From: Plebeiibacterium marinum
GTDB taxonomy: Bacteria; Bacteroidota; Bacteroidia; Bacteroidales; Marinilabiliaceae
Assembly (NCBI RefSeq): GCF_026013615.1
Contig: NZ_JAPDPI010000009.1
Location: forward strand, 62,001 to 126,000
Direction: 5' to 3'
DNA length: 64,000 nt
Below the pieces are notes generated by a model, which made no database searches, was not told the DNA's origin, and saw only the letters and a program-made list of their open reading frames with translations. The translations under genes and the position numbers were made by a program. Every line of letters starts with the position of its first letter. Position 1 is the stretch's first letter. Positions 1 to 9,618 of this stretch are shown here, in pieces.

Positions 1-58
1 GCATATTTACCTCTACGCGTTCTTCTTCAACGGCGTATACAATCAATACATTTAGCAT
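1..58 (-). CDS. Start of an unidentified gene, cut by the window edge (possible nucleoside phosphorylase/hydrolase-like)
   Basis: Reading the minus strand from ATG at 58-56 gives an open frame to the window edge, beginning MLNVLIVYAVEEERVEVNM. A short beta-strand (NVLIVYA) followed by EEER resembles the N-terminus of MTA/SAH nucleosidase and futalosine hydrolase family proteins, but 19 residues are too few for assignment. It diverges from the methyltransferase gene that starts at 223. Only the start can be supported, and the product is a guess. Confidence 0.4.
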   Translation of the reverse strand, partial: MLNVLIVYAVEEERVEVNM

Positions 59-166
59 ACCTGTTTATTTTGATGACGAATGTACAATTTACAAAGTAAA
101 CACCGCCAAAAAAAATAATTTATCGACCATAAAAGTTAAATAATGGTATAAGTATGTTTTATATAT

Positions 167-174
167 TATATTTG
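167..174 (+). promoter_or_regulatory. Bacteroidota -7 element (TATATTTG) of the methyltransferase gene
   Basis: TATATTTG matches TAnnTTTG exactly. It lies downstream of the first in-frame ATG (154), so transcription from it can only serve the ATG at 223. No clear -33 TTTG was found at 19-21 bp. Confidence 0.5.
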
Positions 175-222
175 AGATGTCAGTTACATTTTAGATCGAA
201 CTTATATAAATCCACAGCTTAT

Positions 223-963
223 ATGTCCTTATTCTTATTACTGAATCTAATTATTATTAACATAGTAATATGGCTGGCCCTGAGTTATTTCTGGAGCCAT
301 TGGAACTACAAAGTATTTAAACCGTATAATTGGCTCGAAGCCAAAAAGAAAAACACAATCCCAAAAGAAATACTAAAGCTGGAAAGATCATTTAAAGACA
401 GAAACCGCTTTTATTCATTGTGGTTTGAATTGCAGCGCATAGAACAAACAAAAACTGAAGGTAGTTTAGCAGAGGTAGGTGTTTTCAAAGGTGAAACCGC
501 AAAAATTATTCACCACCTATTGCCCCACAAAAAAATATTTCTTTTCGACAGCTTTGAAGGCTTTCCAAAGCAAGTGATACGTGAGGATTGTGATGGAAAT
601 GTGAGACCGCAAACAGTCAACTTTGAATCTACCTCTAAACAGCAAGTTAAAAAGCACATTGGCGGGAACAATAATATTGAGATCAGGGAGGGCGTTTTTC
701 CAGATACAGCCAAAGACCTCACAGAAGAAACATTTGCATTTGTCCACCTTGATGCAGACTTGTACCAATCCACATTGGATGGCTTAAACTTTTTCTACCC
801 AAGATTGTCGCCCGGCGGCTCTATACTTGTACATGACTATAACCACAACTGGGAAGGCGTAAAAAACGCTATTGATGAATTTGAAGAGACTATACCCGAA
901 CAATTCACTCACTTAACAGACATGTATGGTTCTGTAATGTTAATCAAGAATAAAATATTTTGA
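223..963 (+). CDS. Membrane-anchored TylF/MycF-type SAM-dependent methyltransferase
   Basis: The protein has one N-terminal membrane segment (about residues 1-22 from this start: LFLLLNLIIINIVIWLALSY). A class I methyltransferase domain of the macrocin O-methyltransferase (TylF) type follows. It contains the SAM-binding motif EVGVFKGETAK, the family hallmark LFDSFEGFP and, later, FVHLDADLYQSTLDGL and GGSILVHDY. TylF enzymes methylate sugar hydroxyls in antibiotics; in Bacteroidota such proteins often belong to glycan or lipid modification, so the acceptor here is unknown. An ATG at 154 would add 23 residues, but the perfect -7 element at 167-174 lies inside that extension, so 223 is preferred. 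The stop is 3 bp before the patatin gene, suggesting co-transcription. Confidence 0.8.
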   Translation: MSLFLLLNLIIINIVIWLALSYFWSHWNYKVFKPYNWLEAKKKNTIPKEILKLERSFKDRNRFYSLWFELQRIEQTKTEGSLAEVGVFKGETAKIIHHLLPHKKIFLFDSFEGFPKQVIREDCDGNVRPQTVNFESTSKQQVKKHIGGNNNIEIREGVFPDTAKDLTEETFAFVHLDADLYQSTLDGLNFFYPRLSPGGSILVHDYNHNWEGVKNAIDEFEETIPEQFTHLTDMYGSVMLIKNKIF

Positions 964-966
964 TCT

Positions 967-3258
967 ATGAACAAAACCTTTTCTCTTTTCATATTACTGG
1001 CCATTATTTGCACAAAACAAACAATTGCCCAACAAAACGATACCATTCCCGAATATAAATATCGCCCTAAAATTGGATTGGTTTTAAGTGGAGGGGGTGC
1101 CAAGGGGATGGCACACATAGGTGCCCTAAAAGTTATTGAAGAACTTGGTATAAAACCGGATTATATTACCGGCACCAGTATGGGGAGCATAATGGGCGGG
1201 CTATATGCTGCCGGCTACAAAGCCAACGAACTGGATTCAATCATAAAGGAAATAAACTGGGACAACATGCTTAGTGACAATATTCCACTTACCAAAGTAG
1301 TTCCCGAAGAAAAATATTACTACAAAAGGTTCCTTTTTCAATTTGATTTAACAAAGAAAGGTCCCGTTTTACCTACCGGGGTTGTAAGAGGACAGGGCAT
1401 TGCTGAAGAGATGAATTACCTCACCTGGCATATGGCAGGGATTAACGACTTTGATGACTACCCCATACCTTTCAGATGTGTGGCTTCCGACCTGATTTCA
1501 GGAGAACCTTATGTTTTTAAATCCGGAAGCCTTTCAACTGCCATGCGATCCAGCATGGCTATTCCATCGGCCTTTTCACCGGTACTTTTGGACAGTATGC
1601 TACTGGTTGATGGAGGCGTTTTGAATAACCTGCCCATAAAAACCTGCAGGCAAATGGGGGCGGATATTATTATTGCTGTAAACGTGGGCATACAGGGAAC
1701 CCCAAAAGTGGAAGACTTTAAAAGCATTGGAGATGTACTTATGGGCGCTGCAATGATCCGGAGCAATTACGAATCTAAAAAATCAACAGAATTTGTTGAC
1801 ATTATGATTGAACCGAATCTGGCAGCATACTCTGCCGCTAGTTTTTTCAATGGAACAGAGATCATTGAACTGGGAGAAATAGCTGCCCGTAAAAAATACA
1901 TTGAACTATCAGGATTGGCTGAATTTATGAAACAATTCCCCCAGAGGCCTGAATGTAAAATAGAAACAAATCCTCAAAAACTTTATATTGAAGACATTAA
2001 GGTAGAAGGACTAAAAAGAATCAAAAAACAATTTGTTTTAGGAAAATTCGGATTAGAAAAAGGACATGCCTATACTAAAGAAGAAATAAAAAATGGTTTG
2101 CACCTCCTAATTGGAACAAGGTATATTGAAACAGTAAACTACGATCTGGAAACAGGAGAAAACGGAGCCATCCTTATCCTGAAACCTCAGGAGGCTTTTC
2201 CAAGCAAGTACAATTTTTCAGTTCATTACGACAATGTATACAAAGCGAGTGCAATATTTAACATTGCCATGAGAAACTACATCATCAGAGGATCGAGTTA
2301 CAAATTTACAGGCGAAATATCTGAATATCCGCAAATATCAACTGAATATATTGATTATCTGGGATCGAAACAGAAAACAGGAGACTACATCAGGGCACAT
2401 TGGGAAGTGAGTCCCATCCCCTATATAGATGAAGATGGTGGTGAGGAGATTGGAAATTTTAAACAAAGCACAACCGTTTTAGAAGCCGGTTTTCTATTCA
2501 GCCCAAATGTAAAACGCATTATCAGGGCAGGAGCATTTTACAAGCGTCACCAAAGCAAATCGGCCAGTGGCATTATGGACATGCTAATTGATGATGTGAA
2601 AAAGATGGGAACCCAACTATGGGGCTTTAACCTGAATTACAATAAAAATTCGCTAAACGACCACTTTTTCCCAACAAAAGGAACCTTGTTTGATGCCAAT
2701 TTTGAATATCCTATACACATTGAATCCATTTATGAGGGTTCGCAAGAATCAAGAGACATTATGGCCGATTACATTGATTCCCCTAACGACAATTACCTGA
2801 AACTCTCAATCTCATTTAAGCATTACATACCCCTGAATAAAAAAATAAATATTTCCTATATGGCTTCTATTGGAGGTGCAACAGAAGATATGGGGTATAC
2901 TCAGTATTTTTATTTCGGCGGGCTTTCATCTGTAAAAAGGTACCAAGACATCCCATTTATTGGAATGACGGCAAAAGAGATTTCTGCCCAGCAGTTTTTA
3001 ATGGGAGGCATCAACCTGAGGTACGAAATTATGAACAACCTGTATATGGGCCTCAGAGGAAATGTAATTGACTACAAAACCCACTACGACAAAGTAAGCT
3101 TTGCAGAATTTAACACTTTTGGCTCAAAGGATGTAATATATGCAGGAGGTATTTGTTTTTCATACCAGTCAATTTTAGGTCCCATAGAGGTTGGATATGG
3201 AAGGAATTCATTACATACAGATAACAGATGGTATTTTACTGCAGGATTCCCATTCTGA
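967..3258 (+). CDS. Patatin-like phospholipase fused to POTRA and outer-membrane beta-barrel
   Basis: The 763-residue protein has a Sec signal peptide (cleavage near residue 21, TIAQ) and then a patatin domain (about 35-330). The Ser-Asp dyad is visible: glycine-rich oxyanion loop GGGAKG (42-47), nucleophile GTSMG (Ser71) and DGG (Asp215). A POTRA-like segment follows (about 345-410, starting LYIEDIKVEGLKRIKKQF). The C-terminal half is alternating beta-strand of the BamA/TamA type and ends in phenylalanine (TAGFPF), as outer-membrane barrels do. The family is known (PlpD-like): an outer-membrane protein presenting a lipase. Here it would hydrolyse phospholipids or other acyl esters at the outer membrane; the natural substrate is not inferable. 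It lies 3 bp after the methyltransferase stop. Confidence 0.9.
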   Translation: MNKTFSLFILLAIICTKQTIAQQNDTIPEYKYRPKIGLVLSGGGAKGMAHIGALKVIEELGIKPDYITGTSMGSIMGGLYAAGYKANELDSIIKEINWDNMLSDNIPLTKVVPEEKYYYKRFLFQFDLTKKGPVLPTGVVRGQGIAEEMNYLTWHMAGINDFDDYPIPFRCVASDLISGEPYVFKSGSLSTAMRSSMAIPSAFSPVLLDSMLLVDGGVLNNLPIKTCRQMGADIIIAVNVGIQGTPKVEDFKSIGDVLMGAAMIRSNYESKKSTEFVDIMIEPNLAAYSAASFFNGTEIIELGEIAARKKYIELSGLAEFMKQFPQRPECKIETNPQKLYIEDIKVEGLKRIKKQFVLGKFGLEKGHAYTKEEIKNGLHLLIGTRYIETVNYDLETGENGAILILKPQEAFPSKYNFSVHYDNVYKASAIFNIAMRNYIIRGSSYKFTGEISEYPQISTEYIDYLGSKQKTGDYIRAHWEVSPIPYIDEDGGEEIGNFKQSTTVLEAGFLFSPNVKRIIRAGAFYKRHQSKSASGIMDMLIDDVKKMGTQLWGFNLNYNKNSLNDHFFPTKGTLFDANFEYPIHIESIYEGSQESRDIMADYIDSPNDNYLKLSISFKHYIPLNKKINISYMASIGGATEDMGYTQYFYFGGLSSVKRYQDIPFIGMTAKEISAQQFLMGGINLRYEIMNNLYMGLRGNVIDYKTHYDKVSFAEFNTFGSKDVIYAGGICFSYQSILGPIEVGYGRNSLHTDNRWYFTAGFPF

Positions 3259-3308
3259 TGTTTTTGGATTAAACCAAATGTACTTTGGCTTGTTTACTAC
3301 AAAAAAAC

Positions 3309-3947
3309 ATGAACAGAGACTTATCTCAGGTACGCCAGGACTTTTTAAAAATGAAGCTGGATGAGGGACAATTTATCCAACATCCGGTTATCCATGTAAA
3401 AGAATGGCTAAACGAAGCCATCAAAAACAACATACAAGAACCAACAGCAGCTACATTAGCCACAGTTTCAGAACAAAACCGACCATCTTCGAGGGTTATA
3501 TTAATAAAACACATAGATGAACTAAGTGGATTTTGGTTTTTCACCAATTACCTGAGCAGAAAAGGAAAACAACTTGAATTAAACCACTTTGGCTCTCTGA
3601 ACTTTTTTTGGCCACAACTGGAAAGACAAATCAGAATAGAAGGGAAGGTTGAAAAATTATCTCCTGAACAAAGTGATGTCTATTTTAACTCCAGGCCCAA
3701 AGACAGCAAGATAAGTGCCATCATTTCAGAACAAAGCCAATTCATAAAATCCAGAAAAATACTTGAAAATAAGTTTCAGTCTCTAAAGTCAAGCAATAAA
3801 ACTTTAATAAGACCGCAGCATTGGGGCGGTTACAGCCTGATTCCTGACATGATTGAATTTTGGCAAGGACGTGCAGGGAGATTACACGACAGAATTGTGT
3901 TTGAACAAAATGGGAACAACTGGAATAAAACCAGATTAGCCCCATAA
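3309..3947 (+). CDS. pdxH: Pyridoxamine 5'-phosphate oxidase (PdxH)
   Basis: PdxH is the FMN enzyme that oxidises pyridoxine/pyridoxamine phosphate to PLP. The 212-residue product matches family length. It shows SSRVILIKHID, GFWFFTNYLSRKGKQL and FFWPQLERQIRIEGKVEKL (FMN and dimer core), the SRPKDSKISA segment, and the C-terminal FWQGRAGRLHDRI with terminal TRLAP. A longer frame opens at TTG 3285, but the extra eight residues (MACLLQKN) are not family-like and ATG 3309 begins the typical MNRDLSQVRQDF. With pdxB at 28.6 kb it indicates DXP-dependent vitamin B6 synthesis. Confidence 0.95.
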   Translation: MNRDLSQVRQDFLKMKLDEGQFIQHPVIHVKEWLNEAIKNNIQEPTAATLATVSEQNRPSSRVILIKHIDELSGFWFFTNYLSRKGKQLELNHFGSLNFFWPQLERQIRIEGKVEKLSPEQSDVYFNSRPKDSKISAIISEQSQFIKSRKILENKFQSLKSSNKTLIRPQHWGGYSLIPDMIEFWQGRAGRLHDRIVFEQNGNNWNKTRLAP

Positions 3948-3993
3948 ATAAGGAAGAATGACCAGATCATAGATCAGTAAATGGGAAACCAAT

Positions 3994-4028
3994 AAAAAGG
4001 GGTTGCCATAAAATACGACAACCCCTTT
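3994..4028 (-). terminator. Rho-independent terminator of the CoA-transferase gene
   Basis: A 10-bp stem AAAGGGGTTG/CAACCCCTTT has a 13-nt loop. The A-run at 3994-3998 is a U-run on the minus strand. It may also stop pdxH transcripts from the other side. Confidence 0.75.
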
Positions 4029-4055
4029 GAGATTATTTTGGGATATATAATTATC

Positions 4056-5363
4056 CTAGATATTGTTGTTAACAAAATGGTAATGAGAACCAAAACGATC
4101 AAAAGCAGCTTTATCAAGAGCCTCCCTGTGATCAGGGTGAGCAACAGAGATAATTGCTTTTGCTCTTTCCTGCATAGTTTTTGAGTAAAGATTAACTGCA
4201 CCATACTCAGTAACAAACCAGTGCATATTAGCTCTGGTAGTAACAACACCAGATCCTTGTAATAAGGTTGGAGCAATTTTAGAAATACCTTTAGCTGTTA
4301 CAGAAGGCATAGCAATAATTGGCTTACCTCCAACAGAGTGTCCTGCTCCACGGATAAAGTCAATCTGACCACCAACACCTGAGTAATGAGTTGTACCAAT
4401 TGAATCAGCACAAACCTGACCTGTAATATCAATAGCTAATGCAGAGTTAATTGCAGTAACTTTATCATTCTGACGGATAACATTTACACTATTAGTGTGC
4501 TTAACATCCATCATGGCAACCATTGGGTTATCATCAATAAAATCATAAAGTTTTTGCGATCCCATCAAGAAAGAAGCAACCATCTTACCTTTATCTATTT
4601 GCTTACGCTTACCTGTTACAACTCCTTTTTCTACCAAAGGAAGGATACCGTCAGCAAACATCTCTGTGTGAACCCCAAGGTCTTTGTGGTTACCCAACTG
4701 AGCCAATACTGCATTAGGAATACCTCCAATACCCATTTGCAAACAAGCGCCATCTTCGATAAGTTCTGCTACATTTTTACCAATGGCAATATCTGTTTCA
4801 GTAAGTACGCCCATATCGTGAGTATAAAGTGGACTATCGTCTTCAACAAAATAGTCGATTTCACTCATATGGAAAATTGCATCACCCCATGCACGTGGCA
4901 CATTAGGGTTTACCGCAGCGATAACAATATCTGCAGTTTCAATAGCAGCCAAAGTAGCATCAACAGAAGTACCTAAAGATACGTATCCATGTTTATCAGG
5001 AACAGAACACATGATCATAGCCACATTAACTTTCAAATATCCTTCGCGAATCATTTTTTGAGTTTCACTCAAGAAACCAGGAATATAATCAGCATATCCT
5101 GCCTGAGTTTGTTTACGAAGGTTTCCACCTACAAAAAACTGTTCCGAAACAAAGATTCCTTCGAATTCAGGATCTGCGAAATCTACTTTATTTTCAATGT
5201 GAATGTGCTGAACTTTTACGTTGTAAAATTCTTTGTTACGACCACGCTCAACCATTGCTTTAATCAATTTGTGCGGAGTAACAGCCACACTACTCAAATG
5301 AACTCTGTCTCCGGTTTTAATTACCTTAACAGCCTCTTCTGCACTTACACTTTTATACTGCAT
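4056..5363 (-). CDS. Acetyl-CoA hydrolase / CoA-transferase family protein (4-hydroxybutyrate or acetate CoA-transferase type)
   Basis: A class I CoA-transferase of 435 residues. The catalytic glutamate sits in LGVHTEMFADGI (Glu234), which forms the glutamyl-CoA thioester in this family. GIGGIPNAVL (about 211-220) and the C-terminal GGQIDFIRGA and HWFVTEYGAVNL segments are also typical. Relatives move CoA between acetate and butyrate, propionate, succinate or 4-hydroxybutyrate during fermentation; the sequence does not decide which acid is used. It stands alone with its own -7 element (5410-5417) and terminator. Confidence 0.9.
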   Translation of the reverse strand: MQYKSVSAEEAVKVIKTGDRVHLSSVAVTPHKLIKAMVERGRNKEFYNVKVQHIHIENKVDFADPEFEGIFVSEQFFVGGNLRKQTQAGYADYIPGFLSETQKMIREGYLKVNVAMIMCSVPDKHGYVSLGTSVDATLAAIETADIVIAAVNPNVPRAWGDAIFHMSEIDYFVEDDSPLYTHDMGVLTETDIAIGKNVAELIEDGACLQMGIGGIPNAVLAQLGNHKDLGVHTEMFADGILPLVEKGVVTGKRKQIDKGKMVASFLMGSQKLYDFIDDNPMVAMMDVKHTNSVNVIRQNDKVTAINSALAIDITGQVCADSIGTTHYSGVGGQIDFIRGAGHSVGGKPIIAMPSVTAKGISKIAPTLLQGSGVVTTRANMHWFVTEYGAVNLYSKTMQERAKAIISVAHPDHREALDKAAFDRFGSHYHFVNNNI

Positions 5364-5409
5364 TGTTAATTATTTATAGAAAATTTTCTTTATTTACTTT
5401 TCTGAGCTG

Positions 5410-5417
5410 CAAAACTA
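5410..5417 (-). promoter_or_regulatory. -7 element (TAGTTTTG) of the CoA-transferase gene
   Basis: On the minus strand the sequence reads TAGTTTTG, an exact TAnnTTTG match 46 nt before the ATG at 5363. No -33 element is obvious. Confidence 0.5.
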
Positions 5418-5475
5418 AAACAAATTGCTTAAATGTAGCCCCAAAAAAACGTATTATACAACATATTAACCACAT

Positions 5476-5507
5476 AAAAAGGCCGAACACCAAAGTGAAC
5501 GACCTTT
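5476..5507 (-). terminator. Terminator of the S46 peptidase gene, imperfect stem
   Basis: On the minus strand the arms AAAGGTCGTTCAC and GTGTTCGGCCTTT pair around a 4-nt loop, with one G-U pair and a symmetric two-base mismatch in mid-stem, followed by a five-U run. It lies about 95 bp past the stop codon. Confidence 0.6.
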
Positions 5508-5601
5508 ATATAATTAAGTGAACGAATATTATTTCTTATATAGATTCGCCAGTGAAACCAGGTTCAGCCAGCTCCAAAAGCATGAAACTATTCTACAAAC
5601 C

Positions 5602-7755
5602 TTAATTAACAAGAGTCATCTCGTCAATCAAGTTTGTGGCACCGGCATATTTATCAATAATAAACAGCACATAACGTATATCAACATTGATGCACTTTTG
5701 TAATTGTGTTTCAAAGGCTATATCACCACTCATGGCTTCCCAGTTTCCATCAAATGCCAAACCAAACAATTCGCCATTTGCGTTAATAACCGGACTACCT
5801 GAATTTCCTCCGGTAATATCATTATCCGTAGTAAAGCATACTCTTAAAGAACCATCTTTATCGGCATACTGTCCGTAATCTTTAGCTTCGTATAGTTCTT
5901 TTAACCTGGCAGGAACCTCGAACTCATAATTATCCGGCTGTTCCTTTTCCATAACACCGGCTAAAGTGGTATAATGCTTATAAATCACAGCATCTTTGGG
6001 TTGGTAATTTCCAACTTTACCATAACTTAAGCGCATAGTAAAATTAGCATCCGGATAAAACACCTTGTCAGACCTCATTTCCATAAGCCCCTTGAGGAAC
6101 AAACGGTTATTCTCACTCTCTATGGCATTGTACTTCCTTTGGCTTAAATAAAGTACCCTATAAGTGTCGGTTGTTGATTTTGCTGCTATATAAACAGGAT
6201 CTTTTTCCAACACCTTTGCTTTGGGGTTATCAAGAAAGGCCTCAAACTTTTCTTTACTGGTAAACATGGATTTACTGAACACAAAATCAGCATACTTTTT
6301 AAAATCACCATTAAACTTTTTAAGTACTACATCTTCAAAAAAGCCGGGATGAAATTCTTTTGCAATCTCGCTGTAGTACAATTTTAACATAGTACCAAAA
6401 ACCTCATGATCCATCACTTTGCTATAGTCCTTATACATTGCATCAAGCTGATCTTTCAGTTTTTCAACCGACTTATCAATAGCATCCTTATTTTCTGCTT
6501 TTAACACATCCAATAATTTAAATGATCTTGCACCCATGTCAATAATCTCGGTTCCCCTTAACATACATTCAGACATATAGCTCAAAGCCTTTTTTTCTTC
6601 AGCCCTATTGGTATACACCTTTTCAAGACTTTTTAAAACTTCACCATATTCATTTTGTCTCTCAGGCGAACCAGCTACCCAGTCAGCAAATTCCTTTTCA
6701 ATTTTTTGCTTGCTTGCAATAACATTCAACTTTTTTAAACCACGGTTCATCCCGATACTGTTTTTCCAGTAATTTGAACTGCGGCTATATTTTGATGCAT
6801 ACTGAATATTTACCCTTTCACTTGCCATCATCCCTTTATGCCATATTTCCTGTTTAACTCCACGAGGCACAATACGGGCATCATTGGTTACATCCATACG
6901 CTCTTTTATACCCCAGGAAGTCAGGTATCTCTCTGTACTTCCAGGATATCCGATAGTCATGGCAAAATCTTCTTTCTCAACGCCTTTCAATGAAACAGGC
7001 AAATGATGTTTTGGTTTCAAAGGCACATTATCTGCTGAGTACTCTGCCGGTTTTCCGTCCTTATCACCATAAACCCTGAACATACTAAAATCACCAGTAT
7101 GGCGTGGCCACATCCAGTTATCCGTATCAAAACCAAACTTGCCGATTGACGAAGGTGGTGCCCCTACAAAACGTACATCACTATAAGTTTCTGAAACAAT
7201 TAGAAAATATTGATTCCCTTCAAAGTAATCCTTTACGCGAACGGTGTAATCATTACCTTCCGAGGCCTCTTTAACAATATCCCCAATATTCTTTGCTATA
7301 ATACTGCCCCTGTCTGTTGGTTTCATATCATCGCTTACACCTTCCATAACCTTACTTGTTACATCTTCCATCCTTTTCAGAAAAGTAACGGTCAATCCTT
7401 CCGCAGGCAATTCTTCTGCGAGCGACTTTGCCCAAAAACCATCTCTAAGGTAATTATGCTCTTCTGAACTTAAGGCCTGTATGTTACCATATCCGCAATG
7501 GTGGTTAGTAAGGATTAAACCCTGATCAGAAATAATCTCTCCGGTACACCCCCGACCAAAAATAACAACAGCATCTTTTAAGCTTGAATTATTGATACTG
7601 TATATATCATCAGCGGATAATTTCAGACCCATTTCGGTCATTTTATCCATATTTAGCTTCGACAACAACGGAAGAAGCCACATCCCCTCATCAGCTTTTA
7701 CGCTACCCGAAAAGCCCATAGCTATTACAACCAATAGCACTACTAGTTTTTTCAT
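5602..7755 (-). CDS. S46 family dipeptidyl-peptidase (DPP7-type)
   Basis: An exported or periplasmic 717-residue serine exopeptidase that releases dipeptides from oligopeptides. Signal peptide about 1-21 (GSVKA, then DEGMW, the conserved mature start of S46). The catalytic His is in LTNHHCGYG (His86), the Asp in NWMWPRHTGDFS, and the Ser in GGNSGSPV (Ser652). The residue 18 positions after Ser652, which sets P1 preference in the family, is Gly670 (AFDGNWEAM), as in DPP7, rather than the arginine of acid-specific DPP11. I therefore infer preference for hydrophobic P1 residues. The family is abundant in peptide-fermenting Bacteroidota. It is monocistronic. Confidence 0.93.
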   Translation of the reverse strand: MKKLVVLLVVIAMGFSGSVKADEGMWLLPLLSKLNMDKMTEMGLKLSADDIYSINNSSLKDAVVIFGRGCTGEIISDQGLILTNHHCGYGNIQALSSEEHNYLRDGFWAKSLAEELPAEGLTVTFLKRMEDVTSKVMEGVSDDMKPTDRGSIIAKNIGDIVKEASEGNDYTVRVKDYFEGNQYFLIVSETYSDVRFVGAPPSSIGKFGFDTDNWMWPRHTGDFSMFRVYGDKDGKPAEYSADNVPLKPKHHLPVSLKGVEKEDFAMTIGYPGSTERYLTSWGIKERMDVTNDARIVPRGVKQEIWHKGMMASERVNIQYASKYSRSSNYWKNSIGMNRGLKKLNVIASKQKIEKEFADWVAGSPERQNEYGEVLKSLEKVYTNRAEEKKALSYMSECMLRGTEIIDMGARSFKLLDVLKAENKDAIDKSVEKLKDQLDAMYKDYSKVMDHEVFGTMLKLYYSEIAKEFHPGFFEDVVLKKFNGDFKKYADFVFSKSMFTSKEKFEAFLDNPKAKVLEKDPVYIAAKSTTDTYRVLYLSQRKYNAIESENNRLFLKGLMEMRSDKVFYPDANFTMRLSYGKVGNYQPKDAVIYKHYTTLAGVMEKEQPDNYEFEVPARLKELYEAKDYGQYADKDGSLRVCFTTDNDITGGNSGSPVINANGELFGLAFDGNWEAMSGDIAFETQLQKCINVDIRYVLFIIDKYAGATNLIDEMTLVN

Positions 7756-8007
7756 TTATTTAATTTTTGAATATTTCCAGACAAGACAAACTCCCCACAC
7801 CAATCAATATGAAGGATTGCTAAATAAGTACTACTTTTCAGCAAAAACAATGACAAATATTAAGATACAACGACAAAACTCTAAAAAAGTTCCGCTTTAC
7901 CCCTTATTTTTACAGCCCCTTTGTTTAAATCATAAATTATCGCAACAAATAAGCTTATGAATCAATCAAACTGGAAGTAAATAAAAAGAAGACATTGACC
8001 ATATTGA

Positions 8008-8628
8008 CTACAAGTTCAACTTCAACTGTGTATCCAATAATCTGAAAGTTTGTCGGTGAAGTGGGGTAGCACCAAGTTTTTCAATACCTTGCCGATGTGC
8101 TTTTGTGGGATAACCTTTATTCTTTTCCCAACTATAGCCGGGATATTGTTCCGCATACTGCTCCATCAACTCATCCCTGTGCGTTTTAGCAAGTATACTT
8201 GCCGCTGCAATAGATCTAAATTTGGCATCTCCTTTTACGATACAGGTATGCGGAATATCTTTATAAGGCTTGAATTTATTCCCATCAATCAACAAATGCT
8301 CCGGAGTTTTTTCCAATTGTTCAACAGCCCTCTGCATCCCTATGATAGAAGCATTGAGGACATTAACTTCATCAACTTCCACATTATCTATAATTGATAC
8401 TGCCCAGGCAATGGCATGCTCCTCTATGATGGGACGCAATTTTTGGCGCTGCTTCTCTGTTAACTGTTTAGAGTCGTTAAGTAATGGATGGGAAAAATCC
8501 CTGGGTAAAATTACAGCAGCAGCAACTACAGGACCAGCAAGACATCCCCTACCGGCTTCATCACAACCTGCCTCAATTTTATCTTTATTCAAAAAAGCCT
8601 TGAGTTCTTGCGCCATCATTTTACTCAT
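8008..8628 (-). CDS. rnhB: Ribonuclease HII
   Basis: RNase HII removes ribonucleotides and RNA primers from DNA duplexes. The 206-residue product has the first catalytic Asp/Glu in [39 protein letters not shown] and the later [18 protein letters not shown] complete the active site. The start overlaps the end of the upstream peptidase gene by 8 bp (last gene of the cysS operon); Met4 at 8619 is an alternative start. Confidence 0.95.
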   Translation of the reverse strand: MSKMMAQELKAFLNKDKIEAGCDEAGRGCLAGPVVAAAVILPRDFSHPLLNDSKQLTEKQRQKLRPIIEEHAIAWAVSIIDNVEVDEVNVLNASIIGMQRAVEQLEKTPEHLLIDGNKFKPYKDIPHTCIVKGDAKFRSIAAASILAKTHRDELMEQYAEQYPGYSWEKNKGYPTKAHRQGIEKLGATPLHRQTFRLLDTQLKLNL

Positions 8629-9616
8629 TATATATTACCTGAAGAACAGTTTGACCCACCGCCTTTAATGTATTTTTATCTATCATTTCCATATTGTCCA
8701 TGTGGGTATGCCAATAGCTTCCAAAACTTGAAGATGTTCCGGGATCATATTGGATAATATCGATACAAGGTATACCGGTAAGATTGGTTACATAAACATG
8801 ATCATCAGTAATCATACCTCCATTATCATATACAAAATGGTTTCCATATCCCAGGTCATTGGCCGCATTCCAAACTTTTTTTACTATCCGGGGAGCAAAT
8901 TGTTTTGAATGCAACTCCTGATAAAAAGTAGCATTGGGAGCTCCTACCATATCCAACAGAATGCCATATTTAGCATAGTAATTTGGCACATGAGGATTTT
9001 TTCCCCAGTACTGCGATCCCAAACACCAGGTATCCTGTTTGTATTCCTTCACCTGAATATGATCCGGAGTACCATAATCTTCTGCATCAAAAAAGATAAT
9101 ATCAACGCCCACATCTAAAGTATCATCCTGTAAGAGACGTGCAACCTCAAGAAGAACACCAACTCCACTGGCGCCATCATTGGCTCCCAAAATAGGATCA
9201 TTCCTTTTTGCCGGATCCTCACAATGATCAGCAAAGGGACGAGAATCCCAGTGGGCACACAACATTATTCGATTTTTCAACTCCGGCTGGTATTGCCCGA
9301 TTATGTTTTTGGCATTGAGAATAGTATTGTCATATGCTTTTACCTGTGCTTCCTGAACAATAACATTTGCACCAAAGGCTTCTAATTTTGACGATAAATA
9401 ATCCGCACATTTTGCATGAAACTCAGTATTGGGAACCCTGGGACCAAAATCAACCTGATCTTTTACAAATACATAGGCAGAATCCGCATTAAATGTTGGC
9501 ACATGAACCGCAACTTTCTTTTTACTAACTGGTTCACCCGAATTAGTCCTGGCAGTATTCATATTGCACCCAGCCATCACAACAAGGGCAAGTAAAGTAT
9601 ATATTTTAATCATCAT
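8621..9616 (-). CDS. M28-family lipoprotein resembling glutaminyl-peptide cyclotransferase
   Basis: The lipobox VMAGC (Cys17) gives a lipid-anchored protein. The M28 fold carries single-zinc ligands as in animal-type glutaminyl cyclases: Asp in [14 protein letters not shown], Glu in FFDAEDYG and His in [10 protein letters not shown]. The stretch [20 protein letters not shown] is characteristic of bacterial QC homologues such as that of Porphyromonas. The likely role is converting N-terminal Gln of exported proteins to pyroglutamate, which matters in Bacteroidota because signal peptidase often leaves Gln at +1. An aminopeptidase function is the alternative. It sits 2 bp after cysS and overlaps rnhB. 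Confidence 0.85.
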   Translation of the reverse strand: MMIKIYTLLALVVMAGCNMNTARTNSGEPVSKKKVAVHVPTFNADSAYVFVKDQVDFGPRVPNTEFHAKCADYLSSKLEAFGANVIVQEAQVKAYDNTILNAKNIIGQYQPELKNRIMLCAHWDSRPFADHCEDPAKRNDPILGANDGASGVGVLLEVARLLQDDTLDVGVDIIFFDAEDYGTPDHIQVKEYKQDTWCLGSQYWGKNPHVPNYYAKYGILLDMVGAPNATFYQELHSKQFAPRIVKKVWNAANDLGYGNHFVYDNGGMITDDHVYVTNLTGIPCIDIIQYDPGTSSSFGSYWHTHMDNMEMIDKNTLKAVGQTVLQVIYNE

Positions 9617-9618
9617 TT

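Noticed and set aside
154-222. Earlier ATG for the TylF-like methyltransferase
   Set aside because: A perfect -7 element lies within this segment, so the transcript would start after it.
3285-3308. Upstream TTG start for pdxH
   Set aside because: The extra eight residues do not match the family, whose N-terminus begins at ATG 3309.
4497-5369. Plus-strand open frames (4497-4976, 4989-5369)
   Set aside because: They are antisense to the CoA-transferase coding sequence, and their products have no domain character.
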